NCBI GenBank assembly: GCA_964368765.1
Contig: CAYJCU010000002.1
Location: 3,161-67,160, forward strand
Source: JADFUS01 sp964368765
Lineage (GTDB): Bacteria > Bacteroidota > Bacteroidia > Bacteroidales > Rikenellaceae
Length of the DNA stretch: 64,000 nucleotides
Reading direction: 5' to 3'
The notes under the pieces were generated by a model that was given only the letters and a program-made list of their open reading frames with translations, ran no database searches and had not been told where the DNA came from. Positions 27,433 through 35,244 of the stretch are shown one piece after another. The translations under genes were made by a program, and so were the position numbers. The number at the start of each line of letters is the position of its first letter. Position 1 is the stretch's first letter.

Positions 27433-28329
27433 TTAAAATTTAATACCTCGTTTTTTCTTTTTCTGCATACGCCTTCTGAAGCTATCCTCTTCAGGGTCAT
27501 CACCCTGTGGTTGTGGTAGGTCAAACACTCCTAAGCCGCCACTAAATGATGGGGCGTTTACATGTTCCTCCGCTCTACTTTTTACATGTTCCTCCGCTAA
27601 TGAGTTTTGCCTCAGTTGATAATCAATTTTCGAGAAACTAAACTGTTTATCTACCTTAGAGCCGTTGAATGTCAAGTTGTCTTTTGTGAACTTCACCCCT
27701 TGAATTTGGTCGGTAGAGCCGTTATACTTAAACTCAACAGATATGCCCTCGCCTTTTAGCTTTTGTTGTAACTCTTCCCACGATTTAGTGGTACGAATAT
27801 GTTTTGATAGTGCATCATATATCTCATATCTTATCTTCTCGCTACCTCTTAACCTGTGCCGTTTAACGTTATCTTTTCCCTCTGCGATATATAGGTTATG
27901 TTTACGTGTTAACTCATGGGTAACCTTAATATTTCTGATACGTTCGTTGCGGTCGCTTATACGATTGCCATCAAAATCAACCCTGTTTAGTATTAGATGT
28001 AGGTGTGGGTGCTCCCTATCAGTGTGGCGTACCATAAGGCATTGCGTGTTGTCGTACCCCATCTTTTGCATATACTCTTTGGCGATCTCTATCATCTTTT
28101 TGTCGGTTAATTTATCTCTGTCTTCGGCAGAGAAGTTAAGGGAGATATGCGCAACTGGTTTCGTTATTGGATTCAGGCGTGCTTGCCTCTCGAAGCCGTG
28201 CGCCATCTCTTGATTTGTTCCATTTCTAATACCTCGCACCACTAAGATGCGTGCCTCATCACGATTGAGCAGATAATTTATTGCTCCTGCAAACGATGCT
28301 CCTTGCACTATCTTAGCCATCATACTCAA
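27433..28329 (-). CDS. MobP-type relaxase (Relaxase/Mobilisation nuclease domain)
   Basis: 298 residues; MAKIVQG at 28320 is an equally good start. The relaxase domain covers about 1-215. A Tyr at about 19 (INYLLNR) is the candidate nicking residue, and metal ligands HPHLHL at about 107-112 form the HxHxH motif, with RHTDREHPH just before. It should cut oriT on the transferred strand and remain attached to the 5' end. The C-terminal 80 residues are a basic tail ending RRRMQKKKKRG. It overlaps the mobC-like gene, so the two are co-translated. The candidate oriT lies directly upstream of mobC. Confidence 0.9.
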   Translation of the reverse strand: MSMMAKIVQGASFAGAINYLLNRDEARILVVRGIRNGTNQEMAHGFERQARLNPITKPVAHISLNFSAEDRDKLTDKKMIEIAKEYMQKMGYDNTQCLMVRHTDREHPHLHLILNRVDFDGNRISDRNERIRNIKVTHELTRKHNLYIAEGKDNVKRHRLRGSEKIRYEIYDALSKHIRTTKSWEELQQKLKGEGISVEFKYNGSTDQIQGVKFTKDNLTFNGSKVDKQFSFSKIDYQLRQNSLAEEHVKSRAEEHVNAPSFSGGLGVFDLPQPQGDDPEEDSFRRRMQKKKKRGIKF

Positions 28330-28675
28330 TCTGTTTTATGGTGTTATCAATATCTTTTATTAGTGGCTTTAGCTCTCCATCTATCGCAAAATATCCTGCT
28401 TGGTGTGCCCGTTTTGTTAGCTGATTGAGGTTATTTAGTGCGGTGGTTAGGAGTATAATCACTCTGTTATGGTTCTTCCCAAACCGCTCTTTTACCACTG
28501 AGCTATTTAGTGCCGAGCGTATATATTCGCTCATCTTCATACCTGCCTGTTGTGCTTTTGCCTTGGTGGTGTAGTACTCGTTTGTGTTGAGTCGCACCCT
28601 CACAAAATAGTCTCTCACATCGGCTATTGGTTTCTTAGGTCGCCCATTATTATTTCTGTTCCTTATCTCTTTCAT
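28313..28675 (-). CDS. MobC-like relaxosome accessory protein
   Basis: 120 residues. The basic N-terminus (MKEIRNRNNNGRPKKP) is followed by a ribbon-helix-helix-like segment (YFVRVRLNTNEYYTTKAKA, AGMKMSEYIRSALNSS) and a C-terminal helix bundle typical of MobC proteins. MobC binds oriT and helps melt DNA at the nick site. It overlaps the relaxase gene by 17 bp, and the only structured DNA nearby lies immediately upstream. Confidence 0.85.
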   Translation of the reverse strand: MKEIRNRNNNGRPKKPIADVRDYFVRVRLNTNEYYTTKAKAQQAGMKMSEYIRSALNSSVVKERFGKNHNRVIILLTTALNNLNQLTKRAHQAGYFAIDGELKPLIKDIDNTIKQIEYDG

Positions 28676-28714
28676 TATTGTTATTATTTTTTATACTATG
28701 ACCATCGGGATTGT

Positions 28715-28767
28715 GCGAGTTTACGCCTGCAAGGCACTGTTAATGTCCCACATTAACACATACTCGC
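28715..28767. other. Candidate oriT of the element
   Basis: In the 118-bp gap upstream of mobC, TGTTAATGT (28738-28746) and ACATTAACA (28750-28758) form a 9-bp inverted repeat with a 3-base loop. It is nested inside an outer GCGAGT/ACTCGC pair (28715-28720, 28762-28767). Inverted repeats next to mobC/relaxase genes are the usual oriT layout. The nick site cannot be identified by eye. Confidence 0.5.
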
Positions 28768-28793
28768 TTAATAAAATCTCGAAATATTGATAG

Positions 28794-29636
28794 TTATAAC
28801 CTAAATCTACGTTTTGGTTGTTGTTTTGAACTCATAAGATAGTCATTAAGGTCTTTATGATTCCGATAAAAATGCGATTGGTCTACCACCTCGCACCCCA
28901 ACTGCGAGACCTGCGCTAGTGCTCTTTTTCCTGCCTCGTCATTATCGAAAAAGCAGTGTAGCGTTGTGTGTCTCTTCAAAAAATCTGATGCCTTAGAGAT
29001 ATTTACAACCGAGTTCATAACAGCTATGTTTATTGATGGCTCTGGTGTTTTCTTTAGTGATAGATAAGAGAGCATATCCATAAACCCCTCGAACACCATA
29101 CACTCCGAAGAATTTTTGTCAATGGTGGTTATACTTTTGGGGCTTGTGCCTCCTTTGAAATATTGGTTTCTTAGTTCCCATCCTCCGCTATCACATCTAA
29201 AGCCAATAGCGAAATAGTTTCTTCCTACATTTGTGAAATACACCTCACTACAATATCGCTTTGCTATATCTGGGTTGATACCTCTTGAACGGATATAGTT
29301 TATTAGTTGTGGCGAGGTTAGTGACTTAACACTGTTCACTGTGATTACTGGCTCTGCTGAGGTTGATGACTCATTACGGTGAGATAAAAAAGAGTTGTTC
29401 TCGATCTTAGCGAATGCTTCGGCGGTGGTGCAATGCTCCAACTTCATAACAAGGTCGATGATAGAACCTCCCTCGCCACTCCCGAAGTCGTACCATAGGT
29501 TTTTCACATAGTCCACCTTGAAACTAGGGGTATTCTCTGTTCGTAGTGGCGATAGATACATACCATATCCACTGCGCTCATAGTTTGACATTATTCCTTG
29601 TTGCGAAAGGAACTCTTTAATGCTAATATTTTTCAT
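28794..29636 (-). CDS. Primase-like protein with degenerate CHC2 zinc finger and Toprim domain
   Basis: 280 residues. The N-terminus resembles the DnaG zinc-binding fold (YLSPLRTENTPSFKVDY, NLWYDFGSGEGGSIIDLV, about 27-63) but the CHC2 zinc-ligating Cys/His set is missing. The Toprim domain has VFEGFMDMLSYLSL (catalytic Glu about 183) and FFDNDEAGKRAL (DxD-type, about 229-240). Such proteins are common in Bacteroides mobilizable elements. It may prime second-strand synthesis after transfer, or autonomous replication of the excised circle, together with the adjacent helicase. Confidence 0.85.
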   Translation of the reverse strand: MKNISIKEFLSQQGIMSNYERSGYGMYLSPLRTENTPSFKVDYVKNLWYDFGSGEGGSIIDLVMKLEHCTTAEAFAKIENNSFLSHRNESSTSAEPVITVNSVKSLTSPQLINYIRSRGINPDIAKRYCSEVYFTNVGRNYFAIGFRCDSGGWELRNQYFKGGTSPKSITTIDKNSSECMVFEGFMDMLSYLSLKKTPEPSINIAVMNSVVNISKASDFLKRHTTLHCFFDNDEAGKRALAQVSQLGCEVVDQSHFYRNHKDLNDYLMSSKQQPKRRFRL

Positions 29637-29840
29637 TTTATTCGTTTATTAAATTATACTTACTACATACTACAATATCACAATGAAATAAAAATCAACT
29701 GATTATATGTAGTAACTATATCATATTATAGTAGTAATGTAGTAGGTGCGTAGTAGCCTATTTTAGGCATAGGCACAGCAGGCTAATCTTTTTTATTTCA
29801 TTGGATTAGCTATTAATTGTAGTGATGTAGTAGGGTTATT
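29637..29840. repeat. Repeat-rich gap between helicase and primase genes, candidate replication origin
   Basis: AATGAAATAAAAA (29682-29694) is the exact reverse complement of 29790-29802. GCTAATC/GATTAGC forms a smaller hairpin at 29782-29810. Words of the form TAGTRATGTAGTAGG recur (near 29722 and 29819), with other GTAGTA-type words between. The layout beside primase and helicase genes suggests a replication origin or regulatory region; this is inference. Confidence 0.45.
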
Positions 29841-30998
29841 TTATATATTTATCTTCTCGACAAGCCAACCATATATTGGGGTCTGGTTTACACGCTTTGA
29901 TATGCGTTCGAAGCCTGCTTTACGTAGTGCCTCGCCCATACGTTTTTTAGATATGGATAATGCGGTGTACTCCTTTGCGTGATTAATTATCTGCACAGTA
30001 GTCATAAAGTTATCTCTACTAATAGATTTAACAAATAGCTGTAGTAGCATCTCATATTCAACTGTCTGTACTTGAAAAGCACTATTTTGTATATGAAGTT
30101 CATTAATCTCACTATCATTAAACCAATACCGATAACCATCTCTATACAATTTCATTACCTCAGAATACACATAATTCATATCAATCTCCTTAGCTTTCGC
30201 AATATCAATAGAAATAACTTCAAAAGGTAAAAACCTGCGTGAACCTGTTGGATCAGTCAAAAAATCATTACCATTCACGGATGCCATAAAGCTAGCGATA
30301 TGCGGATAATCTTCTATATATACATCATAAGGTCGACGATATTTAACTAATGGAGTGGTTATTAAATTTTTCAATTCATTTTCGTCACGCTTATTTAGTG
30401 CCTTTAGTTGGTCGTCAATATTGATAAATAAACACTCTGCGATAAGTGTTAGTATATCTTTATTCTGAGGATCTATTTTCCCTGTAAAGAGATAGCTTTT
30501 TAATGGTTTGGGACAGAGATTGTCTAGCCACGTTGTTTTAAATTTTCCTTGTTCACCTGTAAGTACTAAACAGATATGATTTTGGCAACCGCTATCATTT
30601 AGTGCGTTAGCAATAACCCCAACCAGCCATTTTGTTAGATACCCTACCCATTTCTCATTATTGCTAACTGTTACGGTATTAGCAAGCTTCTCAATATTAA
30701 TACATCCCTCAATAGGTGGGAGTGAATTGAAATACTCTCTGATTGGATCTACACGCTGTGAGAAATCACTCTCTAATATTGTGCGAATATTATCAGCGGA
30801 GGTGCTTATACCCATTGAGCTGTCCAGTTCTCTGCGCAGAGAGTTTAAATCAAATTTTGTTATAGGTCTAAACGGAGTATTCTCTTTGGTTTGCATTTCA
30901 GTTCTGCACTTTATTGTATTGAACCTAAAAGAGTAGTGCTCTCGTAAAAATTGCTCAATCTGCTCATTTTTAGACTGTTTCGTTATTCCACTATCCAT
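29841..30998 (-). CDS. VapE/VirE-family P-loop helicase-like protein
   Basis: 385 residues. Walker A GEQGKFKTTW (about 148-157) and Walker B LFINIDDQL (about 190-198) are followed by the sensor-like segment FMASVNGNDFLTDPTGSRRF, all typical of the virulence-associated protein E family (superfamily 3-like helicases). The C-terminus holds a winged-helix-like region (MTTVQIINHAKEYTALSISK). It probably unwinds DNA for replication of the excised element with the primase encoded downstream. The 7-bp gap to the excisionase-like gene suggests co-transcription. Confidence 0.88.
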   Translation of the reverse strand: MDSGITKQSKNEQIEQFLREHYSFRFNTIKCRTEMQTKENTPFRPITKFDLNSLRRELDSSMGISTSADNIRTILESDFSQRVDPIREYFNSLPPIEGCINIEKLANTVTVSNNEKWVGYLTKWLVGVIANALNDSGCQNHICLVLTGEQGKFKTTWLDNLCPKPLKSYLFTGKIDPQNKDILTLIAECLFINIDDQLKALNKRDENELKNLITTPLVKYRRPYDVYIEDYPHIASFMASVNGNDFLTDPTGSRRFLPFEVISIDIAKAKEIDMNYVYSEVMKLYRDGYRYWFNDSEINELHIQNSAFQVQTVEYEMLLQLFVKSISRDNFMTTVQIINHAKEYTALSISKKRMGEALRKAGFERISKRVNQTPIYGWLVEKINI

Positions 30999-31004
30999 AT
31001 CTTA

Positions 31005-31343
31005 CTATCTCTTACGTTGTGCCGATTGTACTACACACTTAATAGCTTCACTCGCATCACCTACCACTACACATCTACTAGCAACCCAATTAAGTATCTC
31101 TTTTCGTGAAAACACCAACTTGTGTCCATATTTCTTGTGAGGTATTTCGCCTTTCGAGGTTAATTTATACAATTTAGCTCTTGATGTGGGAAAGCCGTGC
31201 TCCTCTAACAACTCGACAGTCTTGTCTAGTGTTATGGTGTCTGGCTCCACCGCTTTATCATTTTTAGTTATTAATGATGATACAGCATCTTGAACTATTG
31301 CCTTCAATTCTTCAGGTGTTGTTACGATAATATTAGAACTCAT
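31005..31343 (-). CDS. Excisionase-like helix-turn-helix protein
   Basis: 112 residues from MSSNIIVTTPEELKAIV; an ATG 13 codons upstream is possible. The C-terminal half has a MerR/excisionase-type winged HTH: LDKTVELLEEHGFPTSRAKL, YKLTSKGEIPHKKYGHKLVF, SRKEILNWV. Such proteins bind att regions and favour excision, or act as transcription regulators. It lies downstream of the 21-bp iteron array, which may be its target, and just before the helicase gene. Confidence 0.8.
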   Translation of the reverse strand: MSSNIIVTTPEELKAIVQDAVSSLITKNDKAVEPDTITLDKTVELLEEHGFPTSRAKLYKLTSKGEIPHKKYGHKLVFSRKEILNWVASRCVVVGDASEAIKCVVQSAQRKR

Positions 31344-31407
31344 TTTAAAATCAATTATTCGTTTGTAAATAGCTGTCGTCACAGCACATCATATATGATT
31401 TCGAATG

Positions 31408-31415
31408 CAAAGGTA
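31408..31415 (-). promoter_or_regulatory. -7 box upstream of the excisionase-like gene
   Basis: The minus strand reads TACCTTTG (TAnnTTTG), 65 bp before the ATG at 31343. No clear -33 TTTG is seen. The iteron array lies 85 bp upstream of it. Confidence 0.4.
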
Positions 31416-31499
31416 AATAGATATTTATTACTATTAAAATCAAGAATAGCTGGACATTGTGATTTTGCAAAGGTTCAGAGACCCTATTGTACTCGAACC

Positions 31500-31554
31500 T
31501 AACGTTTCAAATAGGGAGGGTAATGTTTCAAAATTGTGAGGTAACGTTTCAAAA
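31500..31554. repeat. Three iterons with exact 21-bp period
   Basis: TAACGTTTCAAA at 31500, TAATGTTTCAAAA at 31521 and TAACGTTTCAAAA at 31542 are spaced exactly 21 bp apart, two DNA turns, so a bound protein would sit on one helix face. A looser TACGTTTCTAA lies near 31651. The array lies in the 391-bp gap (31383-31773), which otherwise holds only the excisionase promoter and the terminator of the next gene. Likely binders are the excisionase-like or the HTH protein encoded on either side. Confidence 0.7.
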
Positions 31555-31733
31555 TGCGACATCAATGTTGCATCGCTCTATTTTACAGAGTATGCTTTTA
31601 ATAAAAACTAACTTAAATTTGCCTTATGTACAGTTATTAAATTTTTTTGATACGTTTCTAAGGCTATTTCTCCTATTTTAGTCACTATTTAGTCACAATA
31701 TATTTGTAATTAACTGATTTTATGAAAAATAAA

Positions 31734-31761
31734 AACGTTACAGCTTTCAAGCTGTAACGTT
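31734..31761 (-). terminator. Intrinsic terminator after the HTH gene
   Basis: AACGTTACAGCTT (31734-31746) and AAGCTGTAACGTT (31749-31761) are exact reverse complements. On the minus strand the stem is followed by a U-rich run (complement of 31723-31733). It lies 12 bp after the stop at 31774. Confidence 0.88.
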
Positions 31762-31773
31762 AAGTACTATATC

Positions 31774-32235
31774 TTATTGATTATTTTTCTTGTTTCTTTC
31801 TTCTAAATAATATTTTAAATCTTTTAGTATTAGTTCAGGATCTAGTATAGGAACCATTGTAACATTATCTGGCAGCTCGCCAAATCCAACATAAGAGAAA
31901 CTAATAAAATCCTCATCAATCCATTTGTCGAGTGTCGTGCGAGAGATGCCCAGCATCTTTGTTAACTGGGTCTTAGTCACATACTTTTGCTCTGTTACGC
32001 CATCAATATATTTAAACCCACTTATCGAGTCATAATTAATCCTAAGATAGCGTTCAAGACGCTCAATAATAATCTCAGGATCTTTGATTGCTGGTGTTAT
32101 CTTACCCTTAGCACGTATCTCTATTGTGGCCAGATCGAAATTCTCGAATATTGGATCATCTCTTAGTAACTTAATAATAGAATCGTACTCCTGTAGCTGC
32201 GTTAGCTCTACCTTTAACTCTTTTCTTCGTGCCAT
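31774..32235 (-). CDS. HTH-containing accessory protein of the element
   Basis: 153 residues, strongly charged at the N-terminus. An HTH-like segment lies near 98-120 (YVTKTQLTKMLGISRTTLDK, then WIDEDFISF), resembling excisionase or Mga-type DNA-binding helices. The first 90 residues (RRKELKVELTQLQEYDSIIK) match nothing I recognise. It starts 4 bp after the AlbA_2 regulator gene and is followed by a strong terminator, so these two genes form a unit. Its probable role is DNA-binding regulator of excision or transfer. Confidence 0.6.
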   Translation of the reverse strand: MARRKELKVELTQLQEYDSIIKLLRDDPIFENFDLATIEIRAKGKITPAIKDPEIIIERLERYLRINYDSISGFKYIDGVTEQKYVTKTQLTKMLGISRTTLDKWIDEDFISFSYVGFGELPDNVTMVPILDPELILKDLKYYLEERNKKNNQ

Positions 32236-32239
32236 AACA

Positions 32240-33784
32240 TTAATGGTTTTTTAGTGCTTTTCCCTTTTCTGTTAAACGATATTTTTGGTTCACACTTCTT
32301 GGTTTTTCGGGTATAGTCCGTTCTATATATCCTACCTCTATTGCAGGATTGACATAATCGGACATAAAATATTTTCTGTCTGAGATGTTTAACAATATCT
32401 GTAATTCATCTCGTCTCATCTCTCCATTTACTACATTAACCAGTTTTTTTATACTCTCTAAGACATGGGGGGTAACATGGGGGGTAACATGGGGGGTGAC
32501 TTGAGGAGGTAGCTCTTCGTCTATTACAAAAGCAGGATGACACGGTATCTCAACAACAAAATATGTTCTGTATTCATCCGTCTCATACCTAGCTTCTGGC
32601 GAACCATTGCCCTTTAACTCACTCCCGATTGTTGGAATACCTGTTCCACGTCCCTCTGTTAACTCTAGCTCTTTTAAGAAATCCCCTAATCGTCTATTCC
32701 TATATCTGCGAGTTATCATTCGCCCTCTTTCTACGTCACTAAGTTTAATAGATCTATCTGCTCCGCCATAACTAACTATTGTTATGCCTGTTGGCTCGAT
32801 GACAATCTCCACTGGCTCTCTGTCTTGGTAATTACGGTGATACATAGCATTTACCACAGCCTCTTCAAGTGCTTGATATGGATAGTTGTAGTATGTTATT
32901 GCCTCTGATTGATAAGAGACTTTTTCTATTTTCTTTTTTATTACATTTGTGCGAAGGTAGCTCATGACATTTGTAATAATATGGTGCACAGCCCCTTTAA
33001 TAGGAGGATTCTCGATAAAATTTGAAGGATCTTGCATCTTACCTCTTGGGAAATGAACTATATCCACTTGGGTATATGGGAAAAACTTCTCTGGCTTATC
33101 CGAGAACATCATTAATGCAACATTTTTTGGAAACATATTCTCAGGTGGACCAGCAAGCAGATCCATCTGTATGAGTATATCCTTTATATTTGCACCCTCG
33201 ATGTTGTCAGCTAATTTACTATTCACCTTAATCAAGAAATCACGTAGCAATAGAGATGAAATATCATTAACCGATGCGTTTTGATTAATTCTATCATCAA
33301 ATGGTATTTGATTGCACAGTGTTAATAACTCTTGCTCGTTCTCACCCTCAGCAACAATACTAGAGGTGTTGTATCTAATGTAATATTTATGATTCTTATG
33401 CCTTGCCGTAATATCTTCGGGAACTTTATAGGGTCTATGTGATCCACCTGGTACCCATATAACAATAACTTTCCTGTTGTCGACATCCTCAATTGATACC
33501 TTTGGAAAATATACGGGTGAAATAAGATTATTAAACCCTAGCATCTCTCGCTGTATCTTATCAATCTGCGAAATATCTACACCAATAACTGGACGTTGAG
33601 CTGTGCCATTCACCTCCTTAACACCTACAATTATATATCCGCCACCAATATTATCAAAATCATTGGCAAACGCACAGATAGAACGATATATTGATGCTGG
33701 GTTCCATCCTTTTTTATACTCTATTCTATTGCTCTCAATTATATTATTGCTAAGCAGACTATTTATATTTATTGGTAAAGCCAT
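32240..33784 (-). CDS. AlbA_2/Schlafen-type DNA-binding, ATPase-like transcriptional regulator
   Basis: 514 residues. An N-terminal AlbA_2 domain (about 10-130: ESNRIEYKKGWNPASIYRSI, CAFANDFDNIGGGYIIVGV, VIWVPGGSHRPYKV) is followed by a central HATPase_c_4-like region (YPYQALEEAVVNAMYHRNYQ, GRGTGIPTI) and a C-terminal winged helix (RRDELQILLNISDRKYFMSD). This layout is typical of COG2865-type regulators found in genomic islands. A 12-bp tandem repeat encodes a short HVTP repeat linker at about 430-441. It may control excision or respond to stress; a defence role, as known for some Schlafen-like proteins, is not excluded. Confidence 0.85.
   Translation of the reverse strand: MALPININSLLSNNIIESNRIEYKKGWNPASIYRSICAFANDFDNIGGGYIIVGVKEVNGTAQRPVIGVDISQIDKIQREMLGFNNLISPVYFPKVSIEDVDNRKVIVIWVPGGSHRPYKVPEDITARHKNHKYYIRYNTSSIVAEGENEQELLTLCNQIPFDDRINQNASVNDISSLLLRDFLIKVNSKLADNIEGANIKDILIQMDLLAGPPENMFPKNVALMMFSDKPEKFFPYTQVDIVHFPRGKMQDPSNFIENPPIKGAVHHIITNVMSYLRTNVIKKKIEKVSYQSEAITYYNYPYQALEEAVVNAMYHRNYQDREPVEIVIEPTGITIVSYGGADRSIKLSDVERGRMITRRYRNRRLGDFLKELELTEGRGTGIPTIGSELKGNGSPEARYETDEYRTYFVVEIPCHPAFVIDEELPPQVTPHVTPHVTPHVLESIKKLVNVVNGEMRRDELQILLNISDRKYFMSDYVNPAIEVGYIERTIPEKPRSVNQKYRLTEKGKALKNH
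32463..32498. repeat. 12-bp tandem repeat (three units) with C6 runs inside the AlbA_2 gene
   Basis: Three units of ACATGGGGGGTA (the last ends TG) repeat head to tail. On the coding strand each unit carries CCCCCC. The unit length is a multiple of three, so copy-number change keeps the frame, but slippage inside a C6 run would shift it. Confidence 0.85.
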
Positions 33785-33800
33785 ATAGTGTTATTTTTTG

Positions 33801-33808
33801 CAAATGTA
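33801..33808 (-). promoter_or_regulatory. -7 box upstream of the AlbA_2 regulator gene
   Basis: The minus strand reads TACATTTG (TAnnTTTG), 17 bp before the ATG at 33784, which would give a leader of about 10 nt. No -33 TTTG is evident. Confidence 0.45.
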
Positions 33809-33840
33809 ATAATAGTTTTCGATACATAATGTATAGTAAC

Positions 33841-35064
33841 CTAAAATTGTGTCAATAATGAGGCATTCTTCTCTCTTTCCTCTTTCTCAAAACTAGCTAA
33901 ATACGCCTCTGTCGTCTTTAGGTCGTTGTGTCCTAAGCTCTCTGAGATATATGCAATATTGGCCCCACTCCTCTTTAAAACTGTTGCGTAACTGTGTCGT
34001 GCAGTGTATGTGCTTATTCCATCAATACCTATCGCCTCACCGATTTGCTTCATTCGTTTATTAATACGCTTTGTTAAATCTTTAGTTAAATTCTTGCGTT
34101 TTTCAGCATCTTCATTTCCTGTGATATAAGGAAAAATATAGTCGTTAGGTTTTTTTGTTGGAGTACCCCAACGCTCAATTATCCTCTTGACCTCTGGAGT
34201 TACAATTGCACGAATCTCTTTACGTGTTTTGGTTGTTAACTCTGTTTTTTGCCTTATGAAACATATCTCGCCATCGACAATATTCTTATATTGTAGTTTT
34301 ACTAAATCTGCCACATTTATTCCATTACATAGATACATAAAAAACCAAAGGTCTCGATAACGCTCGGTAGTTTCATTCCCATCATCATAACGTACAATCT
34401 GCCCTATCTGCTCAAGTGTTAAGGCTTTTTTCTTCGCCTCACCAGTTTGGATAACATATCTGTCTTTACCAAATGGGTAGGCAGACTCTTTTATTAATCC
34501 TGCTTTCCTTGCCTCGTTCATCATAGCACGAATACCACGCATATGCATTCCCACTGTTGTATAATTTTTATCTTGAAGCATAAATCGCTCATAACGTCTT
34601 AGCCACTCAACAGTCACATCTGCGAATGCTATACGGTCACCAGCAAAAGTAACAAGACCTTTCAGCACTCCATCATAATAGAGCATTGTTCCTATGCGCT
34701 CATCTTTACGCAGCATCTCGATTTTTGCCTTAAGCGCAGAGTTAAGCGTATCGCCAGTTGCCTTACCTAGTCGCAGATTGAGAGCATCGAATGTAAATTC
34801 GGTCTTCTCTGCCAATGCAATAACATTGTTCTTTACAATAGTGAAGCTATTCTCGACACTCTCCCTAATTGCAGTAAGATTTTTTACCCTTGTTGTTTTT
34901 AGTTTCTCCCACTCTTCAGGATTAAGTTCCTTGCCTGTGGAGTAATATTTTCGTTCACGCTTATACGTAACACGTATCTTTATGGGGTAGCTCCCTTTTA
35001 TTGTTTTTCTTCGGTCATCAAGCATTGATGCAACCGTAATACCATCCTTTGAATAACTAAACAT
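33841..35064 (-). CDS. Tyrosine recombinase (integrase) of the element
   Basis: 407 residues from MFSYSKDGITVASMLDDRRK; an in-frame ATG 17 codons upstream lies within the arm repeat and is less likely. N-terminal arm-binding and SAM-like core-binding domains (about 1-210) precede the catalytic domain with TARHSYATVLKRSG (box II Arg-His), SLGHNDLKTTEAYL (His and nucleophile Tyr). In box I the usual TGLRxxEL Arg is replaced: the sequence reads CNGINVADLVKL. Loss of this Arg is also known for integrases of other Bacteroides elements such as CTnDOT. The gene starts about 180 bp from attR. Confidence 0.93.
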   Translation of the reverse strand: MFSYSKDGITVASMLDDRRKTIKGSYPIKIRVTYKRERKYYSTGKELNPEEWEKLKTTRVKNLTAIRESVENSFTIVKNNVIALAEKTEFTFDALNLRLGKATGDTLNSALKAKIEMLRKDERIGTMLYYDGVLKGLVTFAGDRIAFADVTVEWLRRYERFMLQDKNYTTVGMHMRGIRAMMNEARKAGLIKESAYPFGKDRYVIQTGEAKKKALTLEQIGQIVRYDDGNETTERYRDLWFFMYLCNGINVADLVKLQYKNIVDGEICFIRQKTELTTKTRKEIRAIVTPEVKRIIERWGTPTKKPNDYIFPYITGNEDAEKRKNLTKDLTKRINKRMKQIGEAIGIDGISTYTARHSYATVLKRSGANIAYISESLGHNDLKTTEAYLASFEKEEREKNASLLTQF

Positions 35065-35098
35065 AATCTCAAAATACTCTGTGTGCAAATATTTAATC

Positions 35099-35119
35099 GT
35101 ACACACAATTTGCACACAA
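35099..35119. repeat. 21-bp arm-type repeat near attR
   Basis: Identical to 16240-16260. The half-site TGTGTGCAAAT recurs inverted at 35080-35090, so the right end has at least one and a half sites in opposed orientation. It overlaps the leader of the integrase gene, so integrase may repress its own transcription. Confidence 0.7.
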
Positions 35120-35144
35120 AACTAATAAAACTATATCAATAAAA

Positions 35145-35152
35145 CAAATATA
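35145..35152 (-). promoter_or_regulatory. -7 box upstream of the integrase
   Basis: The minus strand reads TATATTTG (TAnnTTTG) between the arm repeat and attR, 81 bp before the ATG at 35064. No clear -33 box is seen. Confidence 0.45.
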
Positions 35153-35244
35153 TTATTCTCAATAATAATGTTAAATAACTGATTATTAGTATTATTAAGA
35201 TATGAAAATAATTTAAAGAAAATAGATAAAAATTAAAAGGTTAC

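Noticed and set aside
31487..31681. 64-codon plus-strand ORF in the iteron gap
   Set aside because: Covers the iterons, has no known pattern and lacks a promoter or leader.
35099..35119. Integrase start at 35115
   Set aside because: It would translate through the arm repeat; MFSYSKDG at 35064 is a more typical integrase N-terminus.
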